Position numbers and translations under genes: made by a program. Below the pieces are notes generated by a model. The model saw only the letters and a program-made list of their open reading frames with translations. It was not told where the DNA came from and searched no databases. 64,000 nt of DNA from Clostridium yunnanense (lineage in GTDB: Bacteria; Bacillota; Clostridia; Clostridiales; Clostridiaceae). Below, piece by piece: positions 18,567 through 27,721 of this stretch (its first letter is position 1; each line of letters starts with the position of its first letter). Location of the stretch: NCBI RefSeq assembly GCF_016595795.1, contig NZ_JAENHN010000066.1, forward strand, positions 62,001 to 126,000, written 5' to 3'.

Positions 18567-19868
18567 ATGAAAAAATTTTTACTCAATACTATTATAATAT
18601 GCATTTTTTTGTTTTTTATAACGTGCATTTTAACTTTTGCTACTGAATTAAGTGTGAAATCACAACTTAAGGCTAGTAATAAGGTGGAGTATAAGATATC
18701 TGATAATAAAGTACAGGTTCCTAACTCTTCAGAAAGAGCAGTAGCAAATTACCAGTTCTCAAAGGTTTTTTTAGTTATAAGACTAATTATAACATTCTTA
18801 ATACCAGCTTTGTTTATCTATTTAGGTGCAATCAAGCTGGCAAACACTTTTAAAGGAAATGAGTTTCTTAGACTTATTAAATTAACTTCACTTTATTTGT
18901 TTTTTGATTTGTTTTTATCTATTCCATTATCATTCTTCAGTTCTTTTTATAGATTGAAACTTATAGGTATATCAAACTCAACATTTTTCTTATGGAGCGA
19001 AAATTATGTTAAAAGTTTTGCTTTAAATTTTCTTATAACTGTAGCCTTTGTAATAATTCCTTATATTATATTCATAAAGTTTAAACGCTGGTATATCGTC
19101 TTAGGGCTCCTTACAGTGCCAGTAGGTTTTGTAGGTAGTATTTTAGCACCTGTGTTTATAGACCCCTTATTTAACGATTTTAAAGCTATACAGAACGTCC
19201 AGGTAAAACAAGAGATATTAACCTTGGCTAAGAAGGCTAATATTGGGGATGTTACTATATTAGAAGTAGATAAAAGTAAAGAAACTAAAGCATTAAATGC
19301 CTATATGACTGGACTGTTCAATACTAAGAGAATAGTTATATGGGATAATACGTTGAATCAATTAAGTTCAGAAGAAATTCAATCGGTAGTTGCACATGAA
19401 ATAGGACATTATAAGCTCAATCATATTCCTAAATCTATAGCACTTTCAGGAATACTTTCAATAATATTGCTAGGACTTACAGATTTAATTTCAAAAAATA
19501 TAGTGATGAAAGTAGGTTTCTTCAGAAATAATATAAGAAACTATAAATCTTTAGCTGCAATACCTATACTAATACTTATTTTTACAATATTATCCACTTT
19601 GTCTGACCCTCTGACAAATTGGTATTCTAGAAAAATTGAAATGGATGCAGATAAGTTTGCAATAGAACTAACTCATGATAATCTAACTAATGCAAAGCTA
19701 GAAGCTAGATTTATGGAAACAAATTTATCTATGAATGATGTGAATCCACTTTATAAGTTCTGGTTGTATGATCATCCAACGCCAAAAGAAAGAATTGAGA
19801 TGAGCAATAATTATAAACCTTGGGAGACAGGGGAGTATAGATTCGATAAGATAATAAATGAAAAATAA
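18567..19868 (+). CDS. M48-family membrane zinc metalloprotease (Ste24-like)
   Basis: Integral membrane endopeptidase. The zinc motif HEIGHYKLNH lies near residue 275, and the third ligand region EMDADKFAIEL is about 70 residues later. Several hydrophobic segments lie before the catalytic domain and two follow the HEXXH, matching the CAAX-protease-1/Ste24 arrangement. The ATG at 18567 follows GAGGGAGG; the longer reading from 18486 is AT-rich leader and is rejected. About 433 residues. The role is probably membrane-protein or peptide processing; its substrate is unknown. Confidence 0.85.
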   Translation: MKKFLLNTIIICIFLFFITCILTFATELSVKSQLKASNKVEYKISDNKVQVPNSSERAVANYQFSKVFLVIRLIITFLIPALFIYLGAIKLANTFKGNEFLRLIKLTSLYLFFDLFLSIPLSFFSSFYRLKLIGISNSTFFLWSENYVKSFALNFLITVAFVIIPYIIFIKFKRWYIVLGLLTVPVGFVGSILAPVFIDPLFNDFKAIQNVQVKQEILTLAKKANIGDVTILEVDKSKETKALNAYMTGLFNTKRIVIWDNTLNQLSSEEIQSVVAHEIGHYKLNHIPKSIALSGILSIILLGLTDLISKNIVMKVGFFRNNIRNYKSLAAIPILILIFTILSTLSDPLTNWYSRKIEMDADKFAIELTHDNLTNAKLEARFMETNLSMNDVNPLYKFWLYDHPTPKERIEMSNNYKPWETGEYRFDKIINEK

Positions 19869-19870
19869 AA

Positions 19871-19893
19871 AAAGTCGCTTCAGCGACTTTTTT
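19871..19893 (+). terminator. Terminator after the M48 protease gene
   Basis: AAAGTCGCT-TC-AGCGACTTT plus T-run. The same GTCGCT...AGCGAC stem recurs at the end of copy C3, about 240 bases later. Confidence 0.85.
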
Positions 19894-20142
19894 ACTGTCA
19901 AGGAATCACTCATGAAGGTAAAAACTTCACAAAGAATAATGAAAAAGAGATTATTTTTTTCGTAGGAAAGTATAAAGTTTTTTATTAGCTAAACTTAGCA
20001 ATTTAAATGGTTTAGAGTAGCGGTTTAGGGTGAACAGTAAAAAAATAAATCATATTCGCCTGCCAGATTTTCCTCATATACATTCGGAAAGGCAGATGCG
20101 CAAAAAAAAGTCGCTGAAGAAGGATCGCTTCAGCGACTTTTT
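19893..20142 (+). repeat. Family C structured element, copy C3
   Basis: Arms TACTGT (19893-19898) and ACAGTA (20034-20039), with the AAAAAATAAA linker. The core is CGCCTGCCAGATTTTCC to GGAAAGGCAGATGCGC (about 20057-20101), followed by a strong terminator AAAGTCGCTGAAG...CTTCAGCGACTTT with T-run (20106-20142). It occupies the gap between the convergent protease and exonuclease genes. Confidence 0.75.
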
Positions 20143-20754
20143 TTATTTATTAATCATTTTACTAAAGTAACCAGCTGGAATATGCTTTTGTTTTATACCT
20201 TCAATAACGGCAAGGTAAGTGGCTGCAGTATCAAAACGTGCATCATGATAATTACCGCTACCTTCAAAAAGATTATCTGCAGTTTGCGCAATCTTTTCTT
20301 TAGTAATGTTAAGAAACTTCACTAGTTCTTCTAATTTAGGGTTCTTGTATTCACCGTTAGGTCTTAATAACTTACAGACATTCTTATAATAGTTCATTGT
20401 ACAGAAGTTATTTTTAGGTTCCCAGTCTTCGCCCATTCCAGACAATTCATGTTTTAAAAACTTGATATCAAAGGACACATTATGTCCTATAACAAAGTCT
20501 GCTGTTATAAAGTCTTCATAGAATTCTTCAACTAGGTCTTCAAAATACAATCCATTACTTAAATCATATAACTTTTCCATTGAGAAACCATGAACCTCTT
20601 CTGCAGCGGGATCCATTTGATCAACTGTAAAGAAAAAATTCTTGCCTATTGTTGTCTGAGGTTTCACAGAAGAATCGACTACTATGTAACTTAATTGGCA
20701 TATGCTGCCGGGTCTTATACTTGTTGTTTCAGTATCAAAAAATAAGAGTTTCAT
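20143..20754 (-). CDS. 3'-5' exonuclease, DnaQ/RNase T superfamily
   Basis: DEDD-type exonuclease of 203 residues. ExoI is FFDTETTSIRPG at the N-terminus (Asp and Glu metal ligands), ExoII is VIGHNVSFDIKFL near residue 97, and ExoIII is HDARFDTAATYLA near 175, so the catalytic residues are intact and the enzyme is of DEDDh type. No polymerase or other domain is attached. AGGAGG precedes the ATG. The substrate (DNA repair or RNA) cannot be told. Confidence 0.85.
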   Translation of the reverse strand: MKLLFFDTETTSIRPGSICQLSYIVVDSSVKPQTTIGKNFFFTVDQMDPAAEEVHGFSMEKLYDLSNGLYFEDLVEEFYEDFITADFVIGHNVSFDIKFLKHELSGMGEDWEPKNNFCTMNYYKNVCKLLRPNGEYKNPKLEELVKFLNITKEKIAQTADNLFEGSGNYHDARFDTAATYLAVIEGIKQKHIPAGYFSKMINK

Positions 20755-20771
20755 TTCTTTCCTCCTAATAA

Positions 20772-20869
20772 AGAGTTCCTATGTTGAAACTTAATTTATA
20801 CTTGTTTAAAAATCCTGTCTTCTGGAGATTTTCAGGCATGTATAAATTAATAGTTGAGCTAGGAACTCT
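20772..20869 (-). repeat. Family B palindromic element, copy B2 (98 bp)
   Basis: Same 98-base length and same 10-base ends (AGAGTTCCTA/TAGGAACTCT) as B1, but reversed: its reverse complement aligns to B1 along its length. The inner hairpin again has TTAA at both edges. It lies upstream of the exonuclease gene; the rest of the gap to 21052 is AT-rich and featureless. Confidence 0.85.
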
Positions 20870-21052
20870 AAGCATCGCGTGAAAATTAAATTTGTATCTA
20901 TACATGTTCATTAAGAATTACGTAAAAATATCAAGTAACTACTATACTCAAAAAATTATTTGCTAACTCTTCAATTATAAATTATATAATAACATAATAT
21001 AATAAAAAGTTTTATATGAAAAGTTTTATCAGTAAATTAGTAAATTTTAAAA

Positions 21053-21080
21053 TGAAAAAATCTCGGATATGATCCGAGAT
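21053..21080 (-). terminator. Terminator of the arginase gene
   Basis: ATCTCGGAT-ATG-ATCCGAGAT with an A-run on the plus strand, giving a T-run for minus-strand transcription. Confidence 0.85.
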
Positions 21081-21982
21081 TAAAGATTTTCAGCTATAAC
21101 TTGAAGCATCTTAAGGCAATTCTTTAGTGTTGTATCCTCAATATCTAGTTTTGGATTAAACTCTACGAAATCCATTGAACGCACCTTTTTAGTTAATAGC
21201 ACTGATTTTGTAATTGAAGTAACTTCATCTAAGGATAATCCTTCACTTACAGGGGTACCAGTTCCAGGAACTAAAGATGAGTCTAAACAATCTATATCAA
21301 AGCTTAAATGAAAATTATTTACTTTAGAAGAGTCTAAAGCATCATAGAATTCTCTAATAACCTTATCTGTTCCTTTATCCTTTATAGCTTTAGTAGTCCA
21401 TACATTCAGTCCAAGTTCTTTAATAAGGTCTAACTCACCCTTATCTAAGTCTCTTGCTCCTAGTATGAAAATGTTGGACGGTTTAACTTTTCTTCCTTCA
21501 AAATATATATCTACAAGATCTTTATAACCTAGTCCCATTGAAGCAGCTAGTGGCATGCCATGTACATTTCCGCTTGGTGAAGTTGTATCAGTATTTATAT
21601 CACCATGAGCATCTATCCATATTACGCCGAAATCATCACCATGAAATCTTGCTGATCCAGCAACTGAGCCAAGACCTAAAGAGTGATCTCCACCTACTGT
21701 AAAGGGAAAACAATCAGATGTTAATGAATTATATACTACGTGAGCCAAATTAGTATTCACTTCTGTTATTGGAGATAAATACTTCATTACGCTATGGTTA
21801 GTATATTTATCTTTTTCATCAACTGTTTCGACATATAAATTTCCTATATCATAAATTTTGTGTTTACCATCTACACTAAGGACTGTTTTTAATTCGTTAT
21901 CTCTTAAGGCATTTGGTCCAAATTCTACGCCTGGTCTATCACATCCATAGAAAAGAGGAACACCTATCAAATTAATGTTCAT
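21080..21982 (-). CDS. rocF: Arginase-family ureohydrolase
   Basis: Binuclear manganese hydrolase, probably arginine to ornithine and urea. The metal motifs are GGDHSLGLGS near residue 99, DAHGDIN near 125 and SFDIDCLDSS near 225, all intact. A length of 300 and the sequence around VSEGLSLDEV fit arginase rather than agmatinase, but these close relatives are hard to separate by eye. The start is set at the ATG (21982) after GGAGGTG; a longer reading is rejected. It is a single-gene unit with its own terminator. Confidence 0.85.
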   Translation of the reverse strand: MNINLIGVPLFYGCDRPGVEFGPNALRDNELKTVLSVDGKHKIYDIGNLYVETVDEKDKYTNHSVMKYLSPITEVNTNLAHVVYNSLTSDCFPFTVGGDHSLGLGSVAGSARFHGDDFGVIWIDAHGDINTDTTSPSGNVHGMPLAASMGLGYKDLVDIYFEGRKVKPSNIFILGARDLDKGELDLIKELGLNVWTTKAIKDKGTDKVIREFYDALDSSKVNNFHLSFDIDCLDSSLVPGTGTPVSEGLSLDEVTSITKSVLLTKKVRSMDFVEFNPKLDIEDTTLKNCLKMLQVIAENL

Positions 21983-22125
21983 ATGAAGCACCTCCAATAA
22001 TCTTTTGTTAGCCAAAAAAGATTATATATTATATTCTTGCAAAATATAAGTATTTTTGAAAAAAAAATAAAAAAAATGTTATTTTTTTTATTATAAAATA
22101 TATGTTAAAAAATTATCATTACATC

Positions 22126-22142
22126 TTGATAATTGTTATCAA
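22126..22142 (+). promoter_or_regulatory. Fur-box-like operator upstream of ldh
   Basis: TTGATAA-TTG-TTATCAA is a perfect palindrome. Its core TGATAATTGTTATCA matches the 7-1-7 Fur consensus (TGATAAT-N-ATTATCA) at 13 of 14 positions. A TATAAT (22147-22152) begins five bases downstream, so bound repressor would cover the promoter. The 22016-22318 gap otherwise holds only AT-rich DNA. Confidence 0.6.
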
Positions 22143-22318
22143 ATGATATAATATATTAATATACAATAGTATATTAAATACAACAAAAAAAGATACTAAT
22201 TAATATATATAGTTTTGAGTATAAAAAGTATTTTATACCAGTAACAAAAAACAGAAAAAGATTATATTTCTATAATAGTCATAATAAAGAATATAATCAA
22301 AAAAGGAGGCTGAATTAA

Positions 22319-23272
22319 ATGTTAAAAGATAAAGCAAGCAAAATATCAATTATAGGAGCAGGTTTTGTTGGTTCCACTACAGCATATGCATTAATGTTAG
22401 AAGGCTTAGCTTCAGAAATTGTTATAGTCGATATAAATAAAGATAAAGCAGAAGCGGAGGCAATGGATTTAGCACATGGAGCAGCTTTTGTGAAGGCTGT
22501 TAATGTAATGGCAGGAGAGTATTCAGATACAGAAGATTCAGATATTGTTATAATTACTGCAGGAATAGGACAAAAACCAGGAGAAACTAGGTTAGATATC
22601 ATAAATAAGAACTTGGCGGTGTTTAAACAAATAGTACCTGAAATTGTAAGGTATAGTCCTAATGCAATCTTATTAGTTGTATCAAATCCAGTAGATATAT
22701 TAACTTATATAACATATAAGTTATCAGGATTACCAGAGCATAGAGTAATTGGATCTGGAACAGTATTAGACACATCAAGATTTAAATCAATGCTTAGTGA
22801 TCATTTTGAAATTGATGCAAGAAACATTCACACATATATAATAGGAGAACATGGTGATTCGGAGATTGCAGCTTGGAGCCTAACAAATATAGCTGGAATG
22901 AGTGCAGAAGATTACTGTCAAAAAACTTGTGAAAAATGTGATGGAAACTTTAAATTCACTATACCAGAAAAAGTTAAGAATGCAGCATATGACATAATCA
23001 ATAAAAAAGGATATACAAACTATGCAGTAGCTCTAGCAATAAGAAGAATTGTAGAAGCTATTCTTAGAGATGAAAATTCAATCCTTACGGTCTCATCTTT
23101 ATTTAGAGGACAGTATGATTTAGAGGATGTCTACTTAGCTATACCAACTATCATAAATAGAGATGGTGCTAAAAAGATATTAGAAGTACCATTAGCGGAA
23201 GAAGAAAAAAATAAGTTGGCCGAATCAGCAGGGATATTAAAGGCTCACTTAAAAGATGCTAAATTACAATAA
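22319..23272 (+). CDS. ldh: L-lactate dehydrogenase
   Basis: NADH-dependent reduction of pyruvate to lactate. The Rossmann start [17 protein letters not shown] is followed by Asp for NAD near residue 40. The substrate Arg is in [11 protein letters not shown], the catalytic His in IGEHGDSE near 181, and NPVDILTY is typical. At 317 residues, EHGDS marks LDH; malate dehydrogenases lack this exact set. AAGGAGGC precedes the ATG. A Fur-like box in its promoter suggests induction when iron is scarce. Confidence 0.95.
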   Translation: MLKDKASKISIIGAGFVGSTTAYALMLEGLASEIVIVDINKDKAEAEAMDLAHGAAFVKAVNVMAGEYSDTEDSDIVIITAGIGQKPGETRLDIINKNLAVFKQIVPEIVRYSPNAILLVVSNPVDILTYITYKLSGLPEHRVIGSGTVLDTSRFKSMLSDHFEIDARNIHTYIIGEHGDSEIAAWSLTNIAGMSAEDYCQKTCEKCDGNFKFTIPEKVKNAAYDIINKKGYTNYAVALAIRRIVEAILRDENSILTVSSLFRGQYDLEDVYLAIPTIINRDGAKKILEVPLAEEEKNKLAESAGILKAHLKDAKLQ

Positions 23273-23295
23273 ATATTAATGAAATTTATATTTAG

Positions 23296-23394
23296 ATTAC
23301 CACTTTGTCTAATATTCATTTTTCTCGGCTATCCCAAAAAAAGTTTTTGGAAAAGTTCAAGAATTATAATTTAGATGAACGTGGTAATTTTTTT
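23296..23394 (+). terminator. Long-loop terminator after ldh
   Basis: ATTACCAC (23296-23303) pairs with GTGGTAAT (23381-23388) before seven T. The loop holds a smaller CCAAAAA/TTTTTGG hairpin. Confidence 0.55.
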
Positions 23395-23678
23395 ATTAAA
23401 TAAACTCAATAAAAAATAGTTTTGCACTTATTAATAGTTTTGACAAATTCAATAAGCAAGTAGTAGTCAAATTACATATAAATATATAAAATAACCTAAA
23501 GTTTCATATACTGATATTTTTTAATATAATTTTGGTTATACTAATTTGGAATCCTTTATGAAAAATGAAACCTATTAATAAATTTATATTTAATAAAGTA
23601 GTCAATAATAAATTTGACAATAATGTTTTTGATAGTTTATCCGAAATATGGAAATAAAATAAGCTTAGGGTGATGTCG
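23395..23678. other. AT-rich gap before the LCP gene
   Basis: No ORF of interest. A TTGACA at 23614-23619 could be the -35 of the LCP gene, but the -10 is poor. Confidence 0.35.
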
Positions 23679-24788
23679 ATGCAAAAAAGAACAGGAAGTT
23701 TCTTAAAGTTTGTTGCAATAATATTTTTATTATTGATTATGCTTTGTTCTTTGGGATATTGGTATCTAAGAAATACTATATATTCTAATGATAAAATTAA
23801 TTTTACAGAGGAAAACATTGAGGAAAAAGTACAAGTAGGGCAGTACTTTAATAAATCATTTAAAGAAATTAATCCTATAATAGGTAGTATTAGTAATAAT
23901 GAAATGAATGAGAATATAAATGCGGAAACATATAAAGAACAAGAGGGGATAACCAATATATTATTACTAGGAACTGATGGTAGAACGTTAAATGAAAGTT
24001 CTAGATCAGATTCTATAATAATTGCTACCCTAGATAACAATCACAAGAAAATAAAATACACATCTATAATGAGAGATACTTATGTACAGATAAAAGGTCA
24101 TGGAGAGGATAAGATAAACAGTGCCTTTGCATATGGAGGTGCTAAATTATTAACTGATACAATTTATAGAAACTTTAATATGAAAATAGATAAATATATA
24201 GTTGTGAATTTTTGGGGATTTGAAGATATAGTAAATGAATTAGGTGGGATAGATGTTAATATAAAAGAATATGAAATTAATGAGATAAATAAATATATTG
24301 GTGAGGTAGATGACATCAAATCACCGAAAATAGCACATGCAGGAATGCAACATTTGGATGGACAACAGGCATTAGCTTACTCCAGAATACGAAAAGTAGG
24401 AAACGGAAGTTATGAAAGAACTCAAAGGCAAAGGACAGTAATGACTGAAGTTGGTAAAAAGATAATGAATATTAATCCGATACAATACCCAAATATGTTA
24501 AAAGCAATACTTCCATATATAAAAACTAACGTAGAACCAATACAACTTATGAATTACGCATATACAGCATATTCAATGGGGAGTGTAGAATTTGAAGGGT
24601 TGCAGCTTCCCGCAAATGAACTGTGCGAAGGAAAAATATATAGAGGTGCATGGGTACTGTTGGCTGACAAAGAACAAAATGCAAAGATGCTGAACGAATT
24701 TATTTTTAAGGATAAAAAATACAATCCTAATAATTTCGACAGAAAACAAGTTCAATGGATAATTAATGAATATTCAAGCAGAGAGTAA
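23679..24788 (+). CDS. LytR-CpsA-Psr (LCP) family cell-wall ligase
   Basis: Membrane-anchored enzyme that attaches wall polymers such as teichoic acid or polysaccharide to peptidoglycan. One N-terminal membrane segment (about residues 8-32) is followed by the LCP domain. Its signatures are LLLGTDGR, SRSDSIIIATL, IMRDTYVQI and GQQALAYSRIRK...YERTQRQR. About 369 residues. The ATG at 23679 follows AGGGTGA; ATG at 23673 is an alternative. It stands near other envelope genes at 26.8-29.8 kb. Confidence 0.9.
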   Translation: MQKRTGSFLKFVAIIFLLLIMLCSLGYWYLRNTIYSNDKINFTEENIEEKVQVGQYFNKSFKEINPIIGSISNNEMNENINAETYKEQEGITNILLLGTDGRTLNESSRSDSIIIATLDNNHKKIKYTSIMRDTYVQIKGHGEDKINSAFAYGGAKLLTDTIYRNFNMKIDKYIVVNFWGFEDIVNELGGIDVNIKEYEINEINKYIGEVDDIKSPKIAHAGMQHLDGQQALAYSRIRKVGNGSYERTQRQRTVMTEVGKKIMNINPIQYPNMLKAILPYIKTNVEPIQLMNYAYTAYSMGSVEFEGLQLPANELCEGKIYRGAWVLLADKEQNAKMLNEFIFKDKKYNPNNFDRKQVQWIINEYSSRE

Positions 24789-25183
24789 AAAATAAGATAT
24801 AGGAAGAATCCTATATCAAAAATATAAAGTAAAAATAAAGTTAAGAGGGCAAATTAAATTCCGTTCAAATAATATATATTCTACATATTATTAAAAATTC
24901 CTCCTTTTATATGATAAAACATATAGCAAAGTTAAATAAAGTTAAATAAACTAATAATTCTTGCCTTTATATATTAATAAATAATAATTAATTATTAAAT
25001 TAAATTTGCTAAACTAAGTTGCAATTATTGAACATATACATTTATAAAGGTACATTTAAAAGTTTAAGCAGAATATTATTAATATAAACGCTTCAGGCAC
25101 AAATGTATTGCAAATTAATTTTAGCAAAGTGTCTCATTTATAAATACTTTTATGAAGCGAATCTATATAAGGGGGTTGTTAGT
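24789..25183. other. AT-rich intergenic region with one hairpin
   Basis: A perfect hairpin GATATAGGA-AGAA-TCCTATATC (24795-24816) follows the LCP stop; it has no T-run and is at best a weak terminator. An 11-base sequence (AAGTTAAATAA) is repeated in tandem near 24944-24966. Nothing else was recognised. Confidence 0.4.
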
Positions 25184-26560
25184 TTGAAAAAAACTTATGT
25201 ACTTGATACCAACGTTTTACTGTACTCACCAGGGGCTGTGTTAACCTTTGAGGATAATGATGTAGTTATTCCAGAAGTTGTATTAGAAGAGCTGGATAAT
25301 TTGAAGAAGACAAATAATGATTTGGGATTAAACGCTAGGCATGCTGCAAGGCTATTGGATAAATTGAGGAAAGAAGGTAACTTAAGTGAAGGCATTCAAT
25401 TGCCAGGTGGGGGCAGTTTAAGAGTTGAATCAAATCACTATGAAACTAAAATACCTCCAAGCTGGGATATTGTGAAAGCTGATAATAGGATAATACAAGT
25501 GTGTATAGCACTTAAAGAAAGTGGAGAGGACGTTCATTTAATAACAAAAGATATATTCGAGAGAATTAAGGCAGATACAGTAGGAATTGAAGTAGATGAT
25601 TTTCATGAAGAAGTAGTTCCTGAACAAGATAACCAATATACTGGTAGAATTGAAGTTTATGCTACTCAGGAAGTAATTGAAAAGTTCTATAAAGAAAAAC
25701 AATTAAAGCCAAGTGAGTTGTCTGTGTATGATAACAGCAGCCAGACATATGCAGAGCCTAAATTAGAGGTAAATCAATTTTTGATTTTGCATTGTGCGGA
25801 GAATAATAAGCAAACTGCGTTAGGTAGATTTGATGGACAGATGATAGTACCACTAATCTATAAAGACAGTAAGTCCTTTGGACTCTCAGCTAGAAATGTT
25901 GGACAAAAGTTTATGATGGAATGCTTATGGACAGACGCAGCTAAAGCTCCATTAGCAATAATTAAAGGACCTGCTGGAACAGCTAAAACTTTATTTTCAT
26001 TAGCAACTGGGCTTCAAAAAATTTTAGAAGAGCAAAATAGTCAGTTTAGAAGAATATTAGTATGTAGACCAAATGTGACGATGGACGAAGAAATAGGGTA
26101 TTTACCGGGGTCTGAGCAGGAAAAGATAGCTCCATTTATGAGACCGATTTTTGATAACTTGGAGATTTTAATTGATTCAGATGAAAATGAAAGATATAAA
26201 AATGAGAAAGAGCTAAATGATAAAATAATGGAGTTGTTTGATAGGAAAATTATAACTACTGAAGCAGTTGCTTATCTAAGGGGGAGATCAATAGTTAAAA
26301 ACTGGGTTATAATTGATGAGGCACAAAATCTTACACCAAAACAAGTAAAAGCAATTATAACTAGAGTTGGTGAAGGCACAAAGTTAATATTAATAGGGGA
26401 CCCAGATCAGATAGATCAACCATTTTTAGATTCCAGATCAAATGGCTTATGTTATGCTTCGGAAAAGATGAAGGGAAGTAAACTTTGTTATCAAGTAACC
26501 TTGAAATATGATGAATGCGAAAGAAGCGCTATTGCTTTTGAAGGAGCAAAAAGATTGTAA
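25184..26560 (+). CDS. PIN-domain PhoH-like ATPase (YlaK type)
   Basis: Fusion of an N-terminal PIN nuclease-like domain (YVLDTNVLLYSP, then acidic residues to about residue 150) with a C-terminal PhoH ATPase. The ATPase has Walker A GPAGTAKT near 270 and Walker B VIIDEAQNL near 385. About 458 residues, the usual length. The start is TTG at 25184 after AAGGGGGTTG; upstream codons to 25103 lack a ribosome site and are rejected. Probably acts on RNA; its exact role in Firmicutes is not known. Confidence 0.85.
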   Translation: MKKTYVLDTNVLLYSPGAVLTFEDNDVVIPEVVLEELDNLKKTNNDLGLNARHAARLLDKLRKEGNLSEGIQLPGGGSLRVESNHYETKIPPSWDIVKADNRIIQVCIALKESGEDVHLITKDIFERIKADTVGIEVDDFHEEVVPEQDNQYTGRIEVYATQEVIEKFYKEKQLKPSELSVYDNSSQTYAEPKLEVNQFLILHCAENNKQTALGRFDGQMIVPLIYKDSKSFGLSARNVGQKFMMECLWTDAAKAPLAIIKGPAGTAKTLFSLATGLQKILEEQNSQFRRILVCRPNVTMDEEIGYLPGSEQEKIAPFMRPIFDNLEILIDSDENERYKNEKELNDKIMELFDRKIITTEAVAYLRGRSIVKNWVIIDEAQNLTPKQVKAIITRVGEGTKLILIGDPDQIDQPFLDSRSNGLCYASEKMKGSKLCYQVTLKYDECERSAIAFEGAKRL

Positions 26561-26604
26561 AAAAAGTATAAACTCAATTGAATTATAATCTCATTAAAGA
26601 TATA

Positions 26605-26640
26605 ATAAAGCAGGTAGACGATATGGTTTACCTGCTTTAT
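26605..26640. terminator. Terminator after the PhoH-like gene
   Basis: ATAAAGCAGGTA and TACCTGCTTTAT form a perfect 12-pair stem; the flanks are A/T-rich on both strands. Confidence 0.7.
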
Positions 26641-26820
26641 TATATTGACTTTAATAACTGGCAGTTTTTTAGATATATAGATATACCAATTTAATCTGAA
26701 AATATAAGTTTTATTATGAAGTTGAACATCAATATAACCATTAAAGAACTAATGACTATGTATTATATTTTTGTTAAAATTAAATTAAACCGTAGATAAA
26801 ATTAAGAGGTGTATGGCCAA

Positions 26821-27696
26821 ATGAATAAAAATAACGCTAATAAGAAAACAACATCTATTATAAAAAAAATTATTTTTTTATATACATTTATTTTTACCAT
26901 GTCTGTAGTATTGTCAGCATCTATAATTTCAATTAATAAGTCGAAAAAGAGTACTCAAATAATGACAAATAAAGAAAATATACCTAGCCAGGATAGTACA
27001 GAAAACATTTCTATAAACAGTGGAAATAATATAAGTGAAACTAAACAAAACGTGGATTCTAATGATGATGGAAAGGGTAAGCTTACAAGTGAGATAGTGA
27101 ATAAAATATCATCAAAAGATTATAGACTTCTTTTAGTAAATAAAGATTATCCTTTAGATAATACATATAAACCAGATAACCTTGTGATTCCTAAGGTGAA
27201 AATGATGGGATCTGTTTCGAATGAAAATAGAAAGCTAAAAAAAGAAGCTGCAGAAGCTTTAGAAGATTTATTTAATGATGCAAAGAGAGAAAAAATTAAT
27301 TTAATATTTGTGTCCGGGTATAGAAGTTTTGAAAGTCAAGCTAGTGTATATGAAAGAAAAGTGAAAAGTGATGGTGCAACAGAAGCTAGCAAGTACGTTG
27401 CTAAACAAGGGTCAAGCGAACATCAGACGGGGCTTGCGGTAGACATAAATTCTTCACCTTACTATGATTTGGCTGAAGATTTTGAAAAAACTAAAGAAGG
27501 AAAATGGGTAGCAGAAAATGCTTTTAAGTATGGATTTGTTATTAGATATCTAAAGGGAAAGAGTGATGTAACTGGATATAATTATGAACCATGGCATTTA
27601 AGATATGTAGGTCAAGAGAATGCTAAATATATGTATGAAAGCAATCTGTGTCTTGAAGAATATATATATAAGCTTGCAACAGAAAAAAATAATTAA
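26821..27696 (+). CDS. Membrane-anchored D-alanyl-D-alanine carboxypeptidase, VanY (M15B) family
   Basis: Trims the terminal D-alanine from peptidoglycan stem peptides outside the cell. An N-terminal membrane segment (about residues 16-38) is followed by a low-complexity Ser/Asn/Lys linker and the VanY domain. Zinc and catalytic motifs are SGYRSFESQ, SSEHQTGLAVDI and EPWHLRYVG, all intact. About 291 residues. The ATG at 26821 lies nine bases after GAGGTG; the GTG at 26809 is inside that site. It is first in a three-gene envelope cluster. No van resistance regulators are nearby, so a housekeeping role is likely. Confidence 0.88.
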   Translation: MNKNNANKKTTSIIKKIIFLYTFIFTMSVVLSASIISINKSKKSTQIMTNKENIPSQDSTENISINSGNNISETKQNVDSNDDGKGKLTSEIVNKISSKDYRLLLVNKDYPLDNTYKPDNLVIPKVKMMGSVSNENRKLKKEAAEALEDLFNDAKREKINLIFVSGYRSFESQASVYERKVKSDGATEASKYVAKQGSSEHQTGLAVDINSSPYYDLAEDFEKTKEGKWVAENAFKYGFVIRYLKGKSDVTGYNYEPWHLRYVGQENAKYMYESNLCLEEYIYKLATEKNN

Positions 27697-27721
27697 GTTG
27701 CGAGCAGCTGGAGGAAAAACA

